This document shows positions 25,581-35,378 of a DNA stretch of 64,000 nucleotides, piece by piece. Positions within the stretch are counted from its first letter, which is position 1, and each line of letters opens with the position of its first letter. The notes below the pieces were generated by a model, which was given only the letters and a program-made list of their open reading frames with translations, did not search any database and had not been told where the DNA came from. The stretch is from Oscillospiraceae bacterium (GTDB lineage: Bacteria; Bacillota; Clostridia; Oscillospirales; Oscillospiraceae): the NCBI GenBank assembly GCA_902775985.1, contig CACYOR010000001.1, positions 124,001 to 188,000 of the forward strand. The letters are read 5' to 3'. The position numbers and the translations under genes are program-made.

Positions 25581-27824
25581 ATGACGGTGGCAAAAATCGC
25601 GGTTTCTGCCGCAACATACTGGATCGACCGGCCATACGACTACCTCGTCCCGGAAGAACTCGCCGAGAAGGCAGTGCCGGGTGCGCGCGTCTATGTTCCC
25701 TTCGCACGGGGGAACAGGCGCAGTGAAGGCATTATCCTGGCACTGACAGATCACAGCGAGTTTGAACAGCTGAAATGCATTTTGGCGGTCCTGGATGAAG
25801 AGCCGGTTCTGACGGCTGATCAGATCAAACTGGCCCTGTTTATGCGGGATCGCTTTTTCTGTACGGTCTATGATGCGGTGAAAGCCATCCTGCCGGCCGC
25901 TCTCTGGTTCAATGACGATGGGAGCCGAAGGGTAAAGGATAAGACCGTGGAGATGGCCAGACTCATCATCCCGACGGAGGAAGCCTCCGCGCTTGCGGAA
26001 GCGAAGAAGAGACGTTCCCCCATGCAGGCGGAGCTTCTGGACATGTTGTGCAGTTTTGAAGCGCTGCCAAGTAAAGACCTGATCCATGTGACCGGCGCAT
26101 CCAGGCAATCCCTGAGAGCGCTCTGCAAAGCGGAAGTGATCGAGCTGTATTCGCGAGAGGTCTATCGACGGCCAAATCTGAAGGATGTGGAGAGACGGGC
26201 ACTCCCGCAGCTAAACGCCGAGCAAAAAGAGGCTTTTGATGGTCTGAATCGTCTTGCCCTGCAGGGAAAAGCAGGCGCAGCTTTGCTTTTCGGTGTAACC
26301 GGAAGCGGAAAGACCAGCGTGTATATTCATCTGATCCAGCAGCAGTTGGAACGGGGAAAGAGCGCCATACTCTTGGTCCCGGAGATCGCGCTGACTCCGC
26401 AGATGCTGCAGACCTTTTCCTCCCATTTCGGTGATGAGGTGGCAGTTTTGCACAGCAGCCTCTCCCCAGGAGAGCGGTATGACGAATGGAAACGAGTGCG
26501 CAGCGGGAAAGCGCATCTTGTGATTGGGACGCGAAGCGCGGTTTTTGCACCGACGCCGGACCTTGGCATCCTGATTATTGACGAAGAACAGGAAGAGACC
26601 TATAAATCCGAGAATTCCCCGCGCTATCATGCAAGGGATGTGGCCAAGTTCCGCTGCGCCTATGCCAATTGTCTGCTGCTCCTGGGCTCGGCTACCCCGG
26701 ATATTGTCAGCCGCTATCAGGCGGAAATCGGGAAGTACGCCTATTTCTCCCTGCCGAATCGGTTTAATGAGCAGGAACTTCCGGCGGTAAAAATCGTCGA
26801 TATGAAACGGGAGCTTCGCCAGGGAAATACTGGCAGCATCAGTTCTTTCCTGCGGGACGAAATTCAGACAAACCTGGAGCGAGGTGAACAGAGCATCCTG
26901 TTCATCAATCGCCGTGGGGCTCATAAACTTGTGAGTTGCGGAGAGTGCGGCTATACCTATAAGTGCCCGCGATGTACGGTTTCTCTGACCTATCACAGCG
27001 CGAACAAACGCCTGATGTGCCACTATTGTGGGTATTCCCAGCGTCTGGATGATGTCTGCCCAGACTGCGGCGGAGCGTTCAGCTATGTGGGCGCCGGAAC
27101 ACAGAAAATCGAAGAAGAACTGCAAGAGATTTTTGACGGCATCCGTGTAATGCGAATGGATACCGATACGGTGACACCGGCAGGTTCCCATGAAGCCCTT
27201 TTCGACCAGTTCCGGGAAGAGAACATCCCTGTTATGGTGGGGACACAGATGGTGACGAAGGGGCTGAACTTTGAAAATGTCACCTTGGTCGGTGTCATCT
27301 CCGCCGATCAGAGCCTTTATGCCGGGGACTATCGCTCCGGAGAGCGAACCTTTTCCCTAATCACGCAGGTGGTCGGCCGAAGCGGCCGCGGGCAAAAGCC
27401 CGGGCGGGCGGTGATCCAAACCTTTACCCCGGGAAACGAGACAATCCTTCAGGCAGCAGCGCAGGATTATGAGGCCTTTTATCGTTCCGAGCTGGAACTT
27501 CGCCGATTACAGCAGACACCGCCCTTTCAGGATCTGCTGGCCATTACGGCCTCGGGCTTGGATGAGGGGCAGGTGGTCAGGGCATGTCGCTTTGCTAAAC
27601 AGCGTCTTCAGGACATGCTCGGTTCAGACCCGGAACTTCGCTTGCTGGGGCCGACGCCTCTTGCGGTAGTTCGTGTCAACAACCGTTATCGCTATCGCGT
27701 ACACATCCACTGCCGCTGTACGTCAGCAGTACGCGATGCGGTTTCCCAGACTGTGATTGAATGCTGCACCGATAAACGCTTCCGCGGCGTTTCGGTGTTT
27801 GCGGATAACGACCCAATGGATTAA
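25581..27824 (+). CDS. priA: Primosomal helicase PriA
   Basis: PriA restarts stalled replication forks by loading the helicase. The protein has about 747 residues with an N-terminal 3'-DNA-binding domain, Walker A (GVTGSGKT), a DEAH-box variant reading DEEQ (IIDEEQEETY), and a zinc domain with paired cysteines (CGECGYTYKCPRC, CHYCGY, CPDCGG). MTVAKIAV at 25581 best matches the family N-terminus, but the ribosome binding site is distant, so GTG 25563 remains possible. Confidence 0.95.
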   Translation: MTVAKIAVSAATYWIDRPYDYLVPEELAEKAVPGARVYVPFARGNRRSEGIILALTDHSEFEQLKCILAVLDEEPVLTADQIKLALFMRDRFFCTVYDAVKAILPAALWFNDDGSRRVKDKTVEMARLIIPTEEASALAEAKKRRSPMQAELLDMLCSFEALPSKDLIHVTGASRQSLRALCKAEVIELYSREVYRRPNLKDVERRALPQLNAEQKEAFDGLNRLALQGKAGAALLFGVTGSGKTSVYIHLIQQQLERGKSAILLVPEIALTPQMLQTFSSHFGDEVAVLHSSLSPGERYDEWKRVRSGKAHLVIGTRSAVFAPTPDLGILIIDEEQEETYKSENSPRYHARDVAKFRCAYANCLLLLGSATPDIVSRYQAEIGKYAYFSLPNRFNEQELPAVKIVDMKRELRQGNTGSISSFLRDEIQTNLERGEQSILFINRRGAHKLVSCGECGYTYKCPRCTVSLTYHSANKRLMCHYCGYSQRLDDVCPDCGGAFSYVGAGTQKIEEELQEIFDGIRVMRMDTDTVTPAGSHEALFDQFREENIPVMVGTQMVTKGLNFENVTLVGVISADQSLYAGDYRSGERTFSLITQVVGRSGRGQKPGRAVIQTFTPGNETILQAAAQDYEAFYRSELELRRLQQTPPFQDLLAITASGLDEGQVVRACRFAKQRLQDMLGSDPELRLLGPTPLAVVRVNNRYRYRVHIHCRCTSAVRDAVSQTVIECCTDKRFRGVSVFADNDPMD

Positions 27825-27863
27825 ATCCGAGACAGATAGAATAGAGAAGATTGGAGATCGATT

Positions 27864-28361
27864 ATGGCGCTTCGGAATATATTGACAAAAGAACAGCCGA
27901 CGCTGTACAAAAAATGCCGCCCGGTGACAGAATTCAACCCGCGGCTTCACCAGCTGTTGGATGATATGCGGGAGACACTGATGGACGCCAATGGCGTAGG
28001 CCTTGCGGCTCCGCAGGTCGGCGTACTGCGTCGTGCTGTACTCGTGATTGAGACCAACGTGCCGGAAGGCGAGGACGAATACGTCATTGAGCTGATCAAT
28101 CCCGAAATTCTTGAGACCTCCGGCGAGCAGGATGGTGCGGAAGGCTGCCTGAGTGTTCCCGGGGAATATGGTCTTGTAAAGCGGCCAATGAATGTGAAGG
28201 TCCGGGCCCAGGATCGAAACGGCAATTGGTTTGAAGTCGAAGGGACCGGTTTGACCGCACGCTGCTTCTGCCATGAAATTGACCATCTTGACGGAATCGT
28301 GTTTACCTCCAAGGCTGAGCGTATGCTGACGGAGGAAGAATTATCCAGTGGAGAAGAATAA
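27864..28361 (+). CDS. def: Peptide deformylase
   Basis: Def removes the formyl group from nascent proteins. The 165-residue protein holds all three metal motifs: GVGLAAPQ, EGCLSVPG and HEIDHLDG. Gene order def-fmt couples deformylation with Met-tRNA formylation. ATG 27864 follows TTGGAGATCG. Confidence 0.97.
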   Translation: MALRNILTKEQPTLYKKCRPVTEFNPRLHQLLDDMRETLMDANGVGLAAPQVGVLRRAVLVIETNVPEGEDEYVIELINPEILETSGEQDGAEGCLSVPGEYGLVKRPMNVKVRAQDRNGNWFEVEGTGLTARCFCHEIDHLDGIVFTSKAERMLTEEELSSGEE

Positions 28362-28362
28362 A

Positions 28363-29283
28363 ATGCGCATCGTATTTATGGGAACACCCGATTTCGCGGC
28401 AGCTTCCCTGAAAAAGCTGATCGAAGAGAACATGGACGTCGTCGGTGTTTTCACCCAGCCGGATAAACCCAAGGGGCGCGGCATGGAACTGAGCTTTTCT
28501 CCGGTAAAGGAGATCGCAATGCAGGCAGGCATCCCGGTTTATCAGCCGGAAAAGATGCGGGACGGCACCGCGTATGCACAGATCAAAGCGCTCGAGCCGG
28601 ATATTCTGGTTGTTGTTGCCTATGGAAGAATCCTTCCGGATGATATCCTGGCACTCTCGCGTTACGGGGCAGTCAACGTTCACGGCTCTCTTTTGCCGAA
28701 ATACCGCGGCGCCGCGCCGATCCAATGGGCGGTCCTCAACGGAGACAAAAAGACCGGCGTCAGCACGATGTACCTGGCAAGCGAAATGGACAGTGGCGAC
28801 ATCATCTATACCAGCGAGACAGAGATCGGGGAAAAGGAGACCTCCGGGGAACTGTTTGAGCGGCTTATGGAGATGGGGGCGGAACTGCTTATCAAGACTC
28901 TTCGGGATATCGAGGCTGGGATCGCGCCTCGCAAGCCCCAGGACCATAGCCAGGCCAGCTACGTCCATATGCTGGATAAATCCCTCTGCCCGATTGACTG
29001 GAACCGCAGTCCCCGGGAAGTGCTGAAGTGGATTTACGGCCTTCAGCCCTGGCCTGTCGCGACGATGGAACTGGAGGGTAAAAGCTATCGGGTCTTTGGA
29101 GCGGAATACTCGGAGCATACAACAACAAAGCTGCCGGGAAGCCTGGTCAGCACCAGTGAGCAGGGGATCGAGATGGCCTGCGCAGACGGGAAAACCTTGT
29201 ATATCACCGAGCTGCAGGCGCCCGGGAAAAAGCGCATGAAAGCGGCCGACTTTCTGCGCGGCCATGCGCTTTCTTCAAAATGA
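28363..29283 (+). CDS. fmt: Methionyl-tRNA formyltransferase
   Basis: Fmt formylates Met-tRNA(fMet) using 10-formyl-THF. The protein has 306 residues: MRIVFMGTPDFAA start, folate motif SLLPKYRGAAPIQWA and the C-terminal OB-like tRNA-binding domain. The start lies 1 nt after the def stop, with GTGGAGAAG inside the end of def as ribosome binding site. Confidence 0.97.
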   Translation: MRIVFMGTPDFAAASLKKLIEENMDVVGVFTQPDKPKGRGMELSFSPVKEIAMQAGIPVYQPEKMRDGTAYAQIKALEPDILVVVAYGRILPDDILALSRYGAVNVHGSLLPKYRGAAPIQWAVLNGDKKTGVSTMYLASEMDSGDIIYTSETEIGEKETSGELFERLMEMGAELLIKTLRDIEAGIAPRKPQDHSQASYVHMLDKSLCPIDWNRSPREVLKWIYGLQPWPVATMELEGKSYRVFGAEYSEHTTTKLPGSLVSTSEQGIEMACADGKTLYITELQAPGKKRMKAADFLRGHALSSK

Positions 29284-29284
29284 T

Positions 29285-30607
29285 ATGCGGAATGTAGCAC
29301 GACTTGCGGCGCTGGAAGCGCTTGAACGCTGTCGGCGCGACGGAGCCTGGTCAACAGCGGCTTTGGACAGTGTGACCAAAAAATACGCACTGGATCATCG
29401 GGATGGCGCGCTGGCAGCAAGGCTCTGCCTCGGCGTTTTGCAGAACAGCAGCTATTGTGACTTCTATATCGACCGATATTGCAGTACTTCAGGGAATAAA
29501 ATACAGCCAAAGCTGCGGGATATTCTGCGCCTGGGGGTATATCAGCTCCTGTTTCTGGATAAGATCCCGGCTCGTGCTGCGGTCAACGAGACAGTTGCGC
29601 TCTGCCGCAGTATCGGCCTTGAGCGCGCAAGTGGCCTTGTCAATGCGGTACTGCGCCGCGTTTCTGAGGACAGAGAGCATCTTCCTCCGATTCCCGAGGA
29701 GGGAACTCCGGCTTATCTGAGCATCCGGTACAGTCATCCCGAGTGGCTTGTTGAGCGTCTGCTGAAAGAGCACGAATATGCTTTTGTCAAGGCTTTTTTG
29801 GCCGCGAACAATGAAGCGCCAAAGTTGACTGTCCAGGTGAACACAAGGAAGGTCAGCGCAGAAGATTACATGCGTGCGCTCAGCCGTGCAGATATCGCCT
29901 TCGCATGCGCTGAAGGCTTGGATGGCTGCCTCATCTTAGAGGGAGGACAAGTGACCCAACTGCCCGGATATGAAGAAGGATTGTTTTACATTCAGGATCG
30001 GGCAGCGCGCAGTGCTGTCGCGGCGGCAGGTGTTAAACCAGGCATGTGCGTATTGGATACCTGTGCGGCACCGGGCGGCAAGTCCTTTGCGGCAGCTATC
30101 GATATGGAAGATACGGGAGAACTTGTCTCCTGTGATATCCATGAAAAAAAGCTGCGTCTGATTGAAGAAGGGGCGAAACGCCTCGGTTTGCAATGCCTTT
30201 CCACGCGTGCCGGTGATGCGAGAAAACTGGTAGACGCCTTTATGGATCATTTCGATTTGGTTATGACAGACGTGCCCTGTTCCGGGCTCGGCGTGATCGG
30301 GAAACGGCCTGAAATTCGAAACAAAGCGGAGGCAGAGCTTTCGGCTCTTCCCGGCATTCAGGCAGATATTCTCCGAACAGCCAGCTGCTATGTAAAGCCG
30401 GGCGGAGTGCTATTGTATTCGACCTGCACGATTCTTCCCGAGGAGAACCAGGATCAGATTCAGTCTTTTCTGAAAAAGAATCCACAGTTTGAAGCGGCTG
30501 ATTTTACAATCGGATCCCTTCGATCTCAAAACGGCATGTATACCTTCTGGCCGCAGACGGATGGGACCGACGGCTTCTTTGTAGCGAAACTGAAAAGAAA
30601 AGGGTAA
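29285..30607 (+). CDS. rsmB: 16S rRNA (cytosine-967-C5)-methyltransferase RsmB
   Basis: The protein has 440 residues: an N-terminal NusB-like RNA-binding domain (about 1-140) and a Rossmann methyltransferase with SAM loop LDTCAAPGGKS and the two catalytic cysteines in DVPCSGLG and YSTCTI. The start MRNVARLAALEAL fits the family; an alternative ATG at 29264 lies within fmt. Usual neighbour of fmt and rlmN. Confidence 0.94.
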   Translation: MRNVARLAALEALERCRRDGAWSTAALDSVTKKYALDHRDGALAARLCLGVLQNSSYCDFYIDRYCSTSGNKIQPKLRDILRLGVYQLLFLDKIPARAAVNETVALCRSIGLERASGLVNAVLRRVSEDREHLPPIPEEGTPAYLSIRYSHPEWLVERLLKEHEYAFVKAFLAANNEAPKLTVQVNTRKVSAEDYMRALSRADIAFACAEGLDGCLILEGGQVTQLPGYEEGLFYIQDRAARSAVAAAGVKPGMCVLDTCAAPGGKSFAAAIDMEDTGELVSCDIHEKKLRLIEEGAKRLGLQCLSTRAGDARKLVDAFMDHFDLVMTDVPCSGLGVIGKRPEIRNKAEAELSALPGIQADILRTASCYVKPGGVLLYSTCTILPEENQDQIQSFLKKNPQFEAADFTIGSLRSQNGMYTFWPQTDGTDGFFVAKLKRKG

Positions 30608-30611
30608 TACG

Positions 30612-31667
30612 ATGAAAAACGATATCCTGTCCATGACACCGGAGGAAATTGAACAGGAGCTGCAGCGTCTTGGCGAGCCTAAATACAGAGCCGGGCAAAT
30701 CTTTGACTGGCTCAGTAGAGGAATACGGGACTTTGATCAAATGACCAATCTCTCCAAGGCCCTACGGGAAAAGCTGAAAGAGGAATTCGCTCTGTATGAG
30801 CCGAAAGTGCTCAGCAAGCAGGTCTCTTCCCTCGACGGTACAATCAAGTATCTCTGGGAACTCTCCGATGGCAATGCGGTGGAGACTGTTGTGATGAGCT
30901 ATAAACACGGAAATACCGTGTGTGTTTCCTGCCAGGTTGGCTGCCGTCAGGGCTGCGCTTTCTGCGCCTCCACGATCGGAGGACTTGTTCGCTCGCTGAA
31001 ACCGTCCGAAATTCTGGACGAAGTGCTGTTTTCCCAGTTAGACTCCGGAAAAGAAATATCCAACATCGTTTTGATGGGTATCGGCGAACCGCTGGATAAC
31101 TTCGACAACGTGATGCGTTTTCTGGAACTGGTCAATCATCCCAAGGGCCTGAACATCGGAATGCGGCATATCTCTCTGTCCACCTGTGGAATCATTGAAC
31201 GTTTTGATGACTTGGCCGATCGAAATTTGCAGTTGACACTTTCGGTATCGCTGCATGCCCCGGATGATGAGACCCGTTCCCGCTTGATGCCGGCCAACCG
31301 CGGCCGGGGTGTGGATGCACTTATGGCCGCCTGTAAACGCTATTACGAGCGAACCGGACGCCGCATCTCGTTTGAATATGCCATGATTGATGGCGTCAAC
31401 GATACAGAGCAGCATGCCAGGCTGCTTGCCAAACGGGCCAAGAGCGTATCCGCCCATGTCAATTTGATCCCGCTGAACCATGTGGAAGAACGCGAATTTA
31501 AGCCCTCAACAGCCGGACACATGAAGGCTTTTATCAAGATCCTGGAAAATGAGGGCGTCAATGTGACCGTGCGCAGGCGTCTCGGCAGCGATGTGGATGC
31601 TTCCTGCGGCCAGCTTCGCCGCAAGATCATGAAACAGAACACAGAGGACAAAGAGAAAAGAGCGTAG
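30612..31667 (+). CDS. rlmN: Dual-specificity 23S rRNA/tRNA methyltransferase RlmN
   Basis: RlmN is a radical SAM enzyme that methylates C2 of A2503 in 23S rRNA and A37 in tRNA. The protein has 351 residues with the 4Fe-4S motif CRQGCAFC and the C-terminal methyl-carrying cysteine in DVDASCGQL. The A2503 methylation mechanism also needs the inner cysteine LSTCGI, which is present. Four nucleotides separate it from rsmB. Confidence 0.95.
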   Translation: MKNDILSMTPEEIEQELQRLGEPKYRAGQIFDWLSRGIRDFDQMTNLSKALREKLKEEFALYEPKVLSKQVSSLDGTIKYLWELSDGNAVETVVMSYKHGNTVCVSCQVGCRQGCAFCASTIGGLVRSLKPSEILDEVLFSQLDSGKEISNIVLMGIGEPLDNFDNVMRFLELVNHPKGLNIGMRHISLSTCGIIERFDDLADRNLQLTLSVSLHAPDDETRSRLMPANRGRGVDALMAACKRYYERTGRRISFEYAMIDGVNDTEQHARLLAKRAKSVSAHVNLIPLNHVEEREFKPSTAGHMKAFIKILENEGVNVTVRRRLGSDVDASCGQLRRKIMKQNTEDKEKRA

Positions 31668-31670
31668 TTC

Positions 31671-32411
31671 ATGAAGAGTTTTGGATTGACCGACAGGGGA
31701 ACAGTGCGGAAGGACAATCAGGATAGCTTTATTCTGGAAAAATGCCGGGACAGCCTGATTGCCGGTCTTTGCGACGGTATGGGCGGGGCAAAAGCCGGCG
31801 GCCTTGCCAGCCAATTGTCCAACAAAGCTTTTGTCGCTTATATATACGCCAAGCTGACTGCCCGGGGAACCCGGAGTATCAACTATGAAGAGATGCTGAA
31901 AGAGGCCTGCTCTGAGGCAAACGGTGTGGCCTATGAGTATTCTCGTTTCAGTGAAGAGTTCAACGGGATGGGAACGACGATTGTCGGCGGCGTGATAAAG
32001 TCTAACGGGAAAGGGCATATTATCAATATAGGGGACAGCCGCGCCTATCTGATTTCACGCCGCGGTGAAACCATTCGGCAGATCACCCGGGATCATTCTC
32101 TGGTTGAAGATTTGGTCGAATATGGGGCCATTACCCGGGAACAGGCTTTGACACATCCACAGCGGAATGTGATTACCCGTGCACTTGGCTCGGACGCCAC
32201 GGTTGAAGCCGATTATTTCGAGTTTGAATTGCAGAGCGGTGATGTTCTTTTATTATGCTCGGATGGCCTGTCCAACATCGTCAGTGATGAGGAAATGCAA
32301 AAGTGCACCTCGGAGCGTCAGGATCCGGAACAGCTCTGCCGCGCTTTGATGCACATGGCGCTGGAGCGTGGCGCGAGGGACAATGTCACGGTGCTTGCTG
32401 TCATTCGCTGA
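31671..32411 (+). CDS. prpC: PP2C-type Ser/Thr protein phosphatase
   Basis: This 246-residue soluble phosphatase has metal-binding aspartates in RKDNQDSF, GLCDGMGG, LLCSDGLSNIV and GARDNVT. It is the partner of the PASTA kinase in the next gene and reverses its phosphorylations, a conserved pair for cell-wall and germination control. It starts 3 nt after rlmN. Confidence 0.95.
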   Translation: MKSFGLTDRGTVRKDNQDSFILEKCRDSLIAGLCDGMGGAKAGGLASQLSNKAFVAYIYAKLTARGTRSINYEEMLKEACSEANGVAYEYSRFSEEFNGMGTTIVGGVIKSNGKGHIINIGDSRAYLISRRGETIRQITRDHSLVEDLVEYGAITREQALTHPQRNVITRALGSDATVEADYFEFELQSGDVLLLCSDGLSNIVSDEEMQKCTSERQDPEQLCRALMHMALERGARDNVTVLAVIR

Positions 32412-32429
32412 CAGCCGGAGGAATCGTTT

Positions 32430-34118
32430 ATGAATGAGAAGGATATGTATATCGGTCAGACCCTTGATGATCGTTACGAGATCCTGGAGGTGATCGGCGA
32501 GGGCGGAATGGCCGTTGTCTATAAGGCGCGGGATAATCGTCTGGACCGTCTTGTTGCTGTGAAGATTATGCGGGAAGAGATGGCCTCGGATGAGGAGTTT
32601 CGCCGTCGCTTCTGTGCAGAATCCCATGCGGTTGCCATGCTCTCCAATCCCAATATTGTCGCCGTCTATGACGTCAGCCACAGCGACGCTATGGAATACA
32701 TAGTGATGGAGCTGGTGGAGGGCATTACGCTGAAGCAGTATATGGATAAAAAAGGTGCGCTGCCCTGGCGGGAGATGCTGCATTTTTCCAAGCAGATCGC
32801 CCGCGCGCTTGGCCACGCCCATGAGCGCGGAATCATCCACCGGGATATCAAGCCGCAGAATATCATGCTGCTGCGGGACGGAACGATCAAGGTGGCCGAT
32901 TTCGGCATCGCAGCGCTTGAAAATGAGATCGAGGAAAACGATGGCCAGGCGATTGGCTCCATCCATTATATTGCCCCGGAACAGGCGCGAGGCGAATCAC
33001 CCGATGCGCGCAGCGATCTCTATTCTCTCGGCGTTGTCATGTATGAGATGCTTACGGGGCAGCGCCCTTACACGGGTGATACCCTTGGTGAAATCGCGGT
33101 CAAGCATATGAATGCGGAGGCCGTGCCACCGCATAAGATTGTCGAGGATATCCCGGCGGAGCTTGAGCGGATCACTCTGAAAGCGATGAACGCCAAGATA
33201 ACCGAGCGGTATCAGTCCGCAGCGGAGCTGCTTGACGATATGGACGCTTTTACCCAGAGTCAGCTGCGCGGAGATATTGAGGTGGAAGAGGAGGAACCGC
33301 TGGAAAACCCCAGCGTCGTTCCTGTCCGCTCGGTCAGCGAATTGTCACAGGCACAGTATCGCCTTCGCCGTCGCCGTTCCGGCCGCGTCAGCTATCTGAC
33401 CGGCTCTTTCGGTGTTTTGCTTGCCGCGCTGGGACTGCTTGTCTTTTTATGGAATTTCTGGCTGAAGGATATCTTTTCACCGGCCGAACGGATTGCGCTG
33501 CCCAATTTTGTCGGGACAAGCTATGATACCATCACCACAGATGCCGCACTGAATTCTCTGTATAACTTCGAAGTGATTTTTGTCGTGAACACCGACAGCG
33601 CTCCCGGCATTGTTCTCTCCCAGTCGCCGGATCCCGGTCGCAGTATGATGGTCACGCCGGAGGGAATTGACGTCTCCATCCTTGTGAGCACCGGTAATAC
33701 CCAGTCTGTTATTCCGGATGTGCTGAATATGGACTATCGCTCGGCCAGCGCGGCCCTGCGTCAGCTCGGCTTCTATGTGGAGATCCAGAATACCGTCTCG
33801 GATAGCTATACCCAGGACAGCGTTGTACGCTCGACACCGGATGCCGGGGTTGAATTGGGAACCGGATCCACGGTGACCCTTTTGGTCAGCTGCGGGGTGG
33901 AAATCAATACCATTGTTATGCCGAACCTGATCGGCCTGTCGGAAAACGCAGCGATTGCCCAGCTTGAGAACAATGGCTTGAGCTATGGCGGATCGGAATA
34001 TGCGTCCAGCGATCTGGCGCCGGGAACGGTAATCGGACAGAGTACAGGTGCTTTTGCCGAGATTGAAGAACACAGCAAAGTCATTCTTCGCGTGTCGACG
34101 GGGCCGGTAGCGGGATGA
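32430..34118 (+). CDS. pknB: PASTA-domain Ser/Thr protein kinase (PrkC/PknB type)
   Basis: The protein has 562 residues: a kinase domain (about 8-275) with Gly loop [17 protein letters not shown] lysine, [10 protein letters not shown] catalytic loop and ADFG; a juxtamembrane region; one membrane helix near 320-340; and three extracellular PASTA repeats. PASTA repeats bind muropeptides or lipid II, so it senses the cell wall and, in spore-formers, germination signals. It is 18 nt after the phosphatase gene and overlaps rsgA by 4 nt. Confidence 0.96.
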   Translation: MNEKDMYIGQTLDDRYEILEVIGEGGMAVVYKARDNRLDRLVAVKIMREEMASDEEFRRRFCAESHAVAMLSNPNIVAVYDVSHSDAMEYIVMELVEGITLKQYMDKKGALPWREMLHFSKQIARALGHAHERGIIHRDIKPQNIMLLRDGTIKVADFGIAALENEIEENDGQAIGSIHYIAPEQARGESPDARSDLYSLGVVMYEMLTGQRPYTGDTLGEIAVKHMNAEAVPPHKIVEDIPAELERITLKAMNAKITERYQSAAELLDDMDAFTQSQLRGDIEVEEEEPLENPSVVPVRSVSELSQAQYRLRRRRSGRVSYLTGSFGVLLAALGLLVFLWNFWLKDIFSPAERIALPNFVGTSYDTITTDAALNSLYNFEVIFVVNTDSAPGIVLSQSPDPGRSMMVTPEGIDVSILVSTGNTQSVIPDVLNMDYRSASAALRQLGFYVEIQNTVSDSYTQDSVVRSTPDAGVELGTGSTVTLLVSCGVEINTIVMPNLIGLSENAAIAQLENNGLSYGGSEYASSDLAPGTVIGQSTGAFAEIEEHSKVILRVSTGPVAG

Positions 34119-34996
34119 GAGAAGGCATTATTGTAAAAGCACTGAGCGGCTTTTATTACGTCAAAACAAACGAGGGGATCCTGGAATGTAAAGCGCGCGG
34201 CCGCTTCCGCCTGGATGGCACCTCTCCGCTGGTAGGAGACCGGGTGTCCTGCAGCATTGACAATCAAGGCCACGGTCGCATCGATCACGTTGAAGAACGG
34301 AAAAATTGGTTCATCCGTCCCGCCGTTGCCAATGTGGACGCGCTCGCCTTTGTGGCAGCGAATACAAATCCGGTGACGGATCCTTTCCTGATCGACCGCG
34401 TCTCTGTGATTGCGGAGGATGCCGGATGCGAACTGCTTGTGTGTATCAACAAGACCGATCTGGATCGGGCCGATGAACTCTATGACATTTTTTCCGCAGC
34501 CGGCTTTCCGGTGTTCCGCTGCAGTGCGGAGACAGGCGAGGGCCTTGATGCACTCCGGGAAGCGCTGCAAGGAAGAATCAGCGCGTTTACCGGCAACTCC
34601 GGCGTCGGGAAGTCCAGCATTCTTAACCGCCTCCTGCCGGGGGTGAATATCCCGACAGGAGAGGTAAGCGAAAAGCTTGGGCGAGGAAAACATACCACTC
34701 GGCATGTGGAACTGTTCGAACTGTCCGGTGGCGGATATGTGGCGGATACGCCGGGCTTTGCCTCCTTTGAGATCGAGATGATGAAGTTGATACCCAAGGA
34801 AGAACTCCAGCATGATTTCCGGGATTTCGGGCCCTACATAGGCAAGTGCCGTTTTCATGACTGTATGCATCTTAAGGAACCGGGCTGTGCTGTGACGGAA
34901 GCCGTCGCAAAGGGGCAGGTTTCCCAAAGCCGCTATGCCTCGTATGTTCGGCTCTACGATCTGAGTGCACAGCATAAATTCTGGGAAATTAAATAG
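34115..34996 (+). CDS. rsgA: Ribosome small-subunit GTPase RsgA
   Basis: RsgA checks late 30S assembly. The protein has 293 residues with an OB fold, a circularly permuted GTPase (NKTDLDRADEL, then GNSGVGKSSILN, then DTPGFASF) and a C-terminal zinc finger (CRFHDCMHLKEPGCAV). It overlaps pknB. In Bacillus the next genes are rpe, thiN and spoVM; here rpe and thiN are missing and a terminator follows. Confidence 0.96.
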   Translation: MREGIIVKALSGFYYVKTNEGILECKARGRFRLDGTSPLVGDRVSCSIDNQGHGRIDHVEERKNWFIRPAVANVDALAFVAANTNPVTDPFLIDRVSVIAEDAGCELLVCINKTDLDRADELYDIFSAAGFPVFRCSAETGEGLDALREALQGRISAFTGNSGVGKSSILNRLLPGVNIPTGEVSEKLGRGKHTTRHVELFELSGGGYVADTPGFASFEIEMMKLIPKEELQHDFRDFGPYIGKCRFHDCMHLKEPGCAVTEAVAKGQVSQSRYASYVRLYDLSAQHKFWEIK

Positions 34997-35013
34997 AGTT
35001 GTGGCATGACTTG

Positions 35014-35064
35014 ACGCCTCCTGCGTATACTGTGATAGATCACGGTGTGCGGGGGAGGCGTTTT
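35014..35064 (+). terminator. Long hairpin after rsgA, also covering the next ribosome binding site
   Basis: Arms 35014-35036 and 35039-35061 pair almost fully (one G-G mismatch and several G-U pairs) around a 2-nt loop, then TTTT. It is the likely terminator of the cdaA-rsgA block. Its 3' arm contains GGGGGAGG, the only ribosome binding site for the small gene at 35068. Confidence 0.75.
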
Positions 35065-35067
35065 GCT

Positions 35068-35220
35068 GTGCGATGGGGACGTCATATACGCTTGGGATGC
35101 GCGGCGATAGCTTTGGGCCTCGTCATTCTGCTTGCACTTCTTCTGCCGGCACAGTTCTGGTGGTTCTTGCTTGGGGCCGGTTTGATTGGCTTTGGAATCT
35201 GGTTTTGCCGATGCTGTTAG
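35068..35220 (+). CDS. Small two-helix membrane protein, unknown
   Basis: This is a candidate 50-residue protein starting at GTG after GGGGGAGG (10 nt spacing). It has basic N-terminal residues (RWGRHIR) and two hydrophobic stretches (about 9-26 and 29-45) ending in WFCRCC. I recognise no family. Position directly before spoVM suggests a spore-related role, but the ribosome binding site is inside a terminator hairpin, so expression is uncertain. Confidence 0.45.
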   Translation: MRWGRHIRLGCAAIALGLVILLALLLPAQFWWFLLGAGLIGFGIWFCRCC

Positions 35221-35230
35221 GAGGGACGGA

Positions 35231-35308
35231 ATGCGATTTTATGTTTGGAAACTGCCGCGCTTTGTATCTCGCTTATTCCGGTGGAGAGAGAAAAACGAGA
35301 AGCGCTGA
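35231..35308 (+). CDS. spoVM: SpoVM-like spore morphogenesis micro-protein (25 aa)
   Basis: ATG 35231 is preceded by AGGAGGG. The 25-residue product begins MRFYVWKLPRFVSRLF and matches the Bacillus SpoVM pattern MKFYxxKLPKFL: same length class, same position of the KLP-[KR]-F motif and a basic tail. SpoVM is an amphipathic peptide that recognises the convex forespore membrane and anchors SpoIVA to start coat assembly. Location after rsgA matches Bacillus, and a sipL-like gene follows, whose product in Clostridioides binds SpoIVA. The gene is easily missed because of its size. Confidence 0.82.
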   Translation: MRFYVWKLPRFVSRLFRWREKNEKR

Positions 35309-35322
35309 GAGAATAAAAGCGT

Positions 35323-35349
35323 ATAGCAAAAGGCTCCTTTGCATACCTT
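35323..35349 (+). promoter_or_regulatory. Possible sigma-E promoter of sipL
   Basis: ATA (35323-35325), 16 nt, CATACCTT (35342-35349) fits the mother-cell sigma-E pattern ATA-16-CATANNNT. A transcript from here would start near 35356, after the 5' arm of the hairpin at 35333-35372. Pattern match only. Confidence 0.45.
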
Positions 35350-35378
35350 GTACAGAGTGCATGTGAAGGAGCGTTTTT
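35333..35378 (+). terminator. Hairpin with T run that contains the sipL ribosome binding site
   Basis: GCTCCTT (35333-35339) pairs with AAGGAGC (35366-35372), with further pairing of TGCA / TGCA inside, then TTTTT right before ATG 35379. The 3' arm GAAGGAGC is the sipL ribosome binding site, so read-through RNA would be terminated or poorly translated. Confidence 0.65.
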
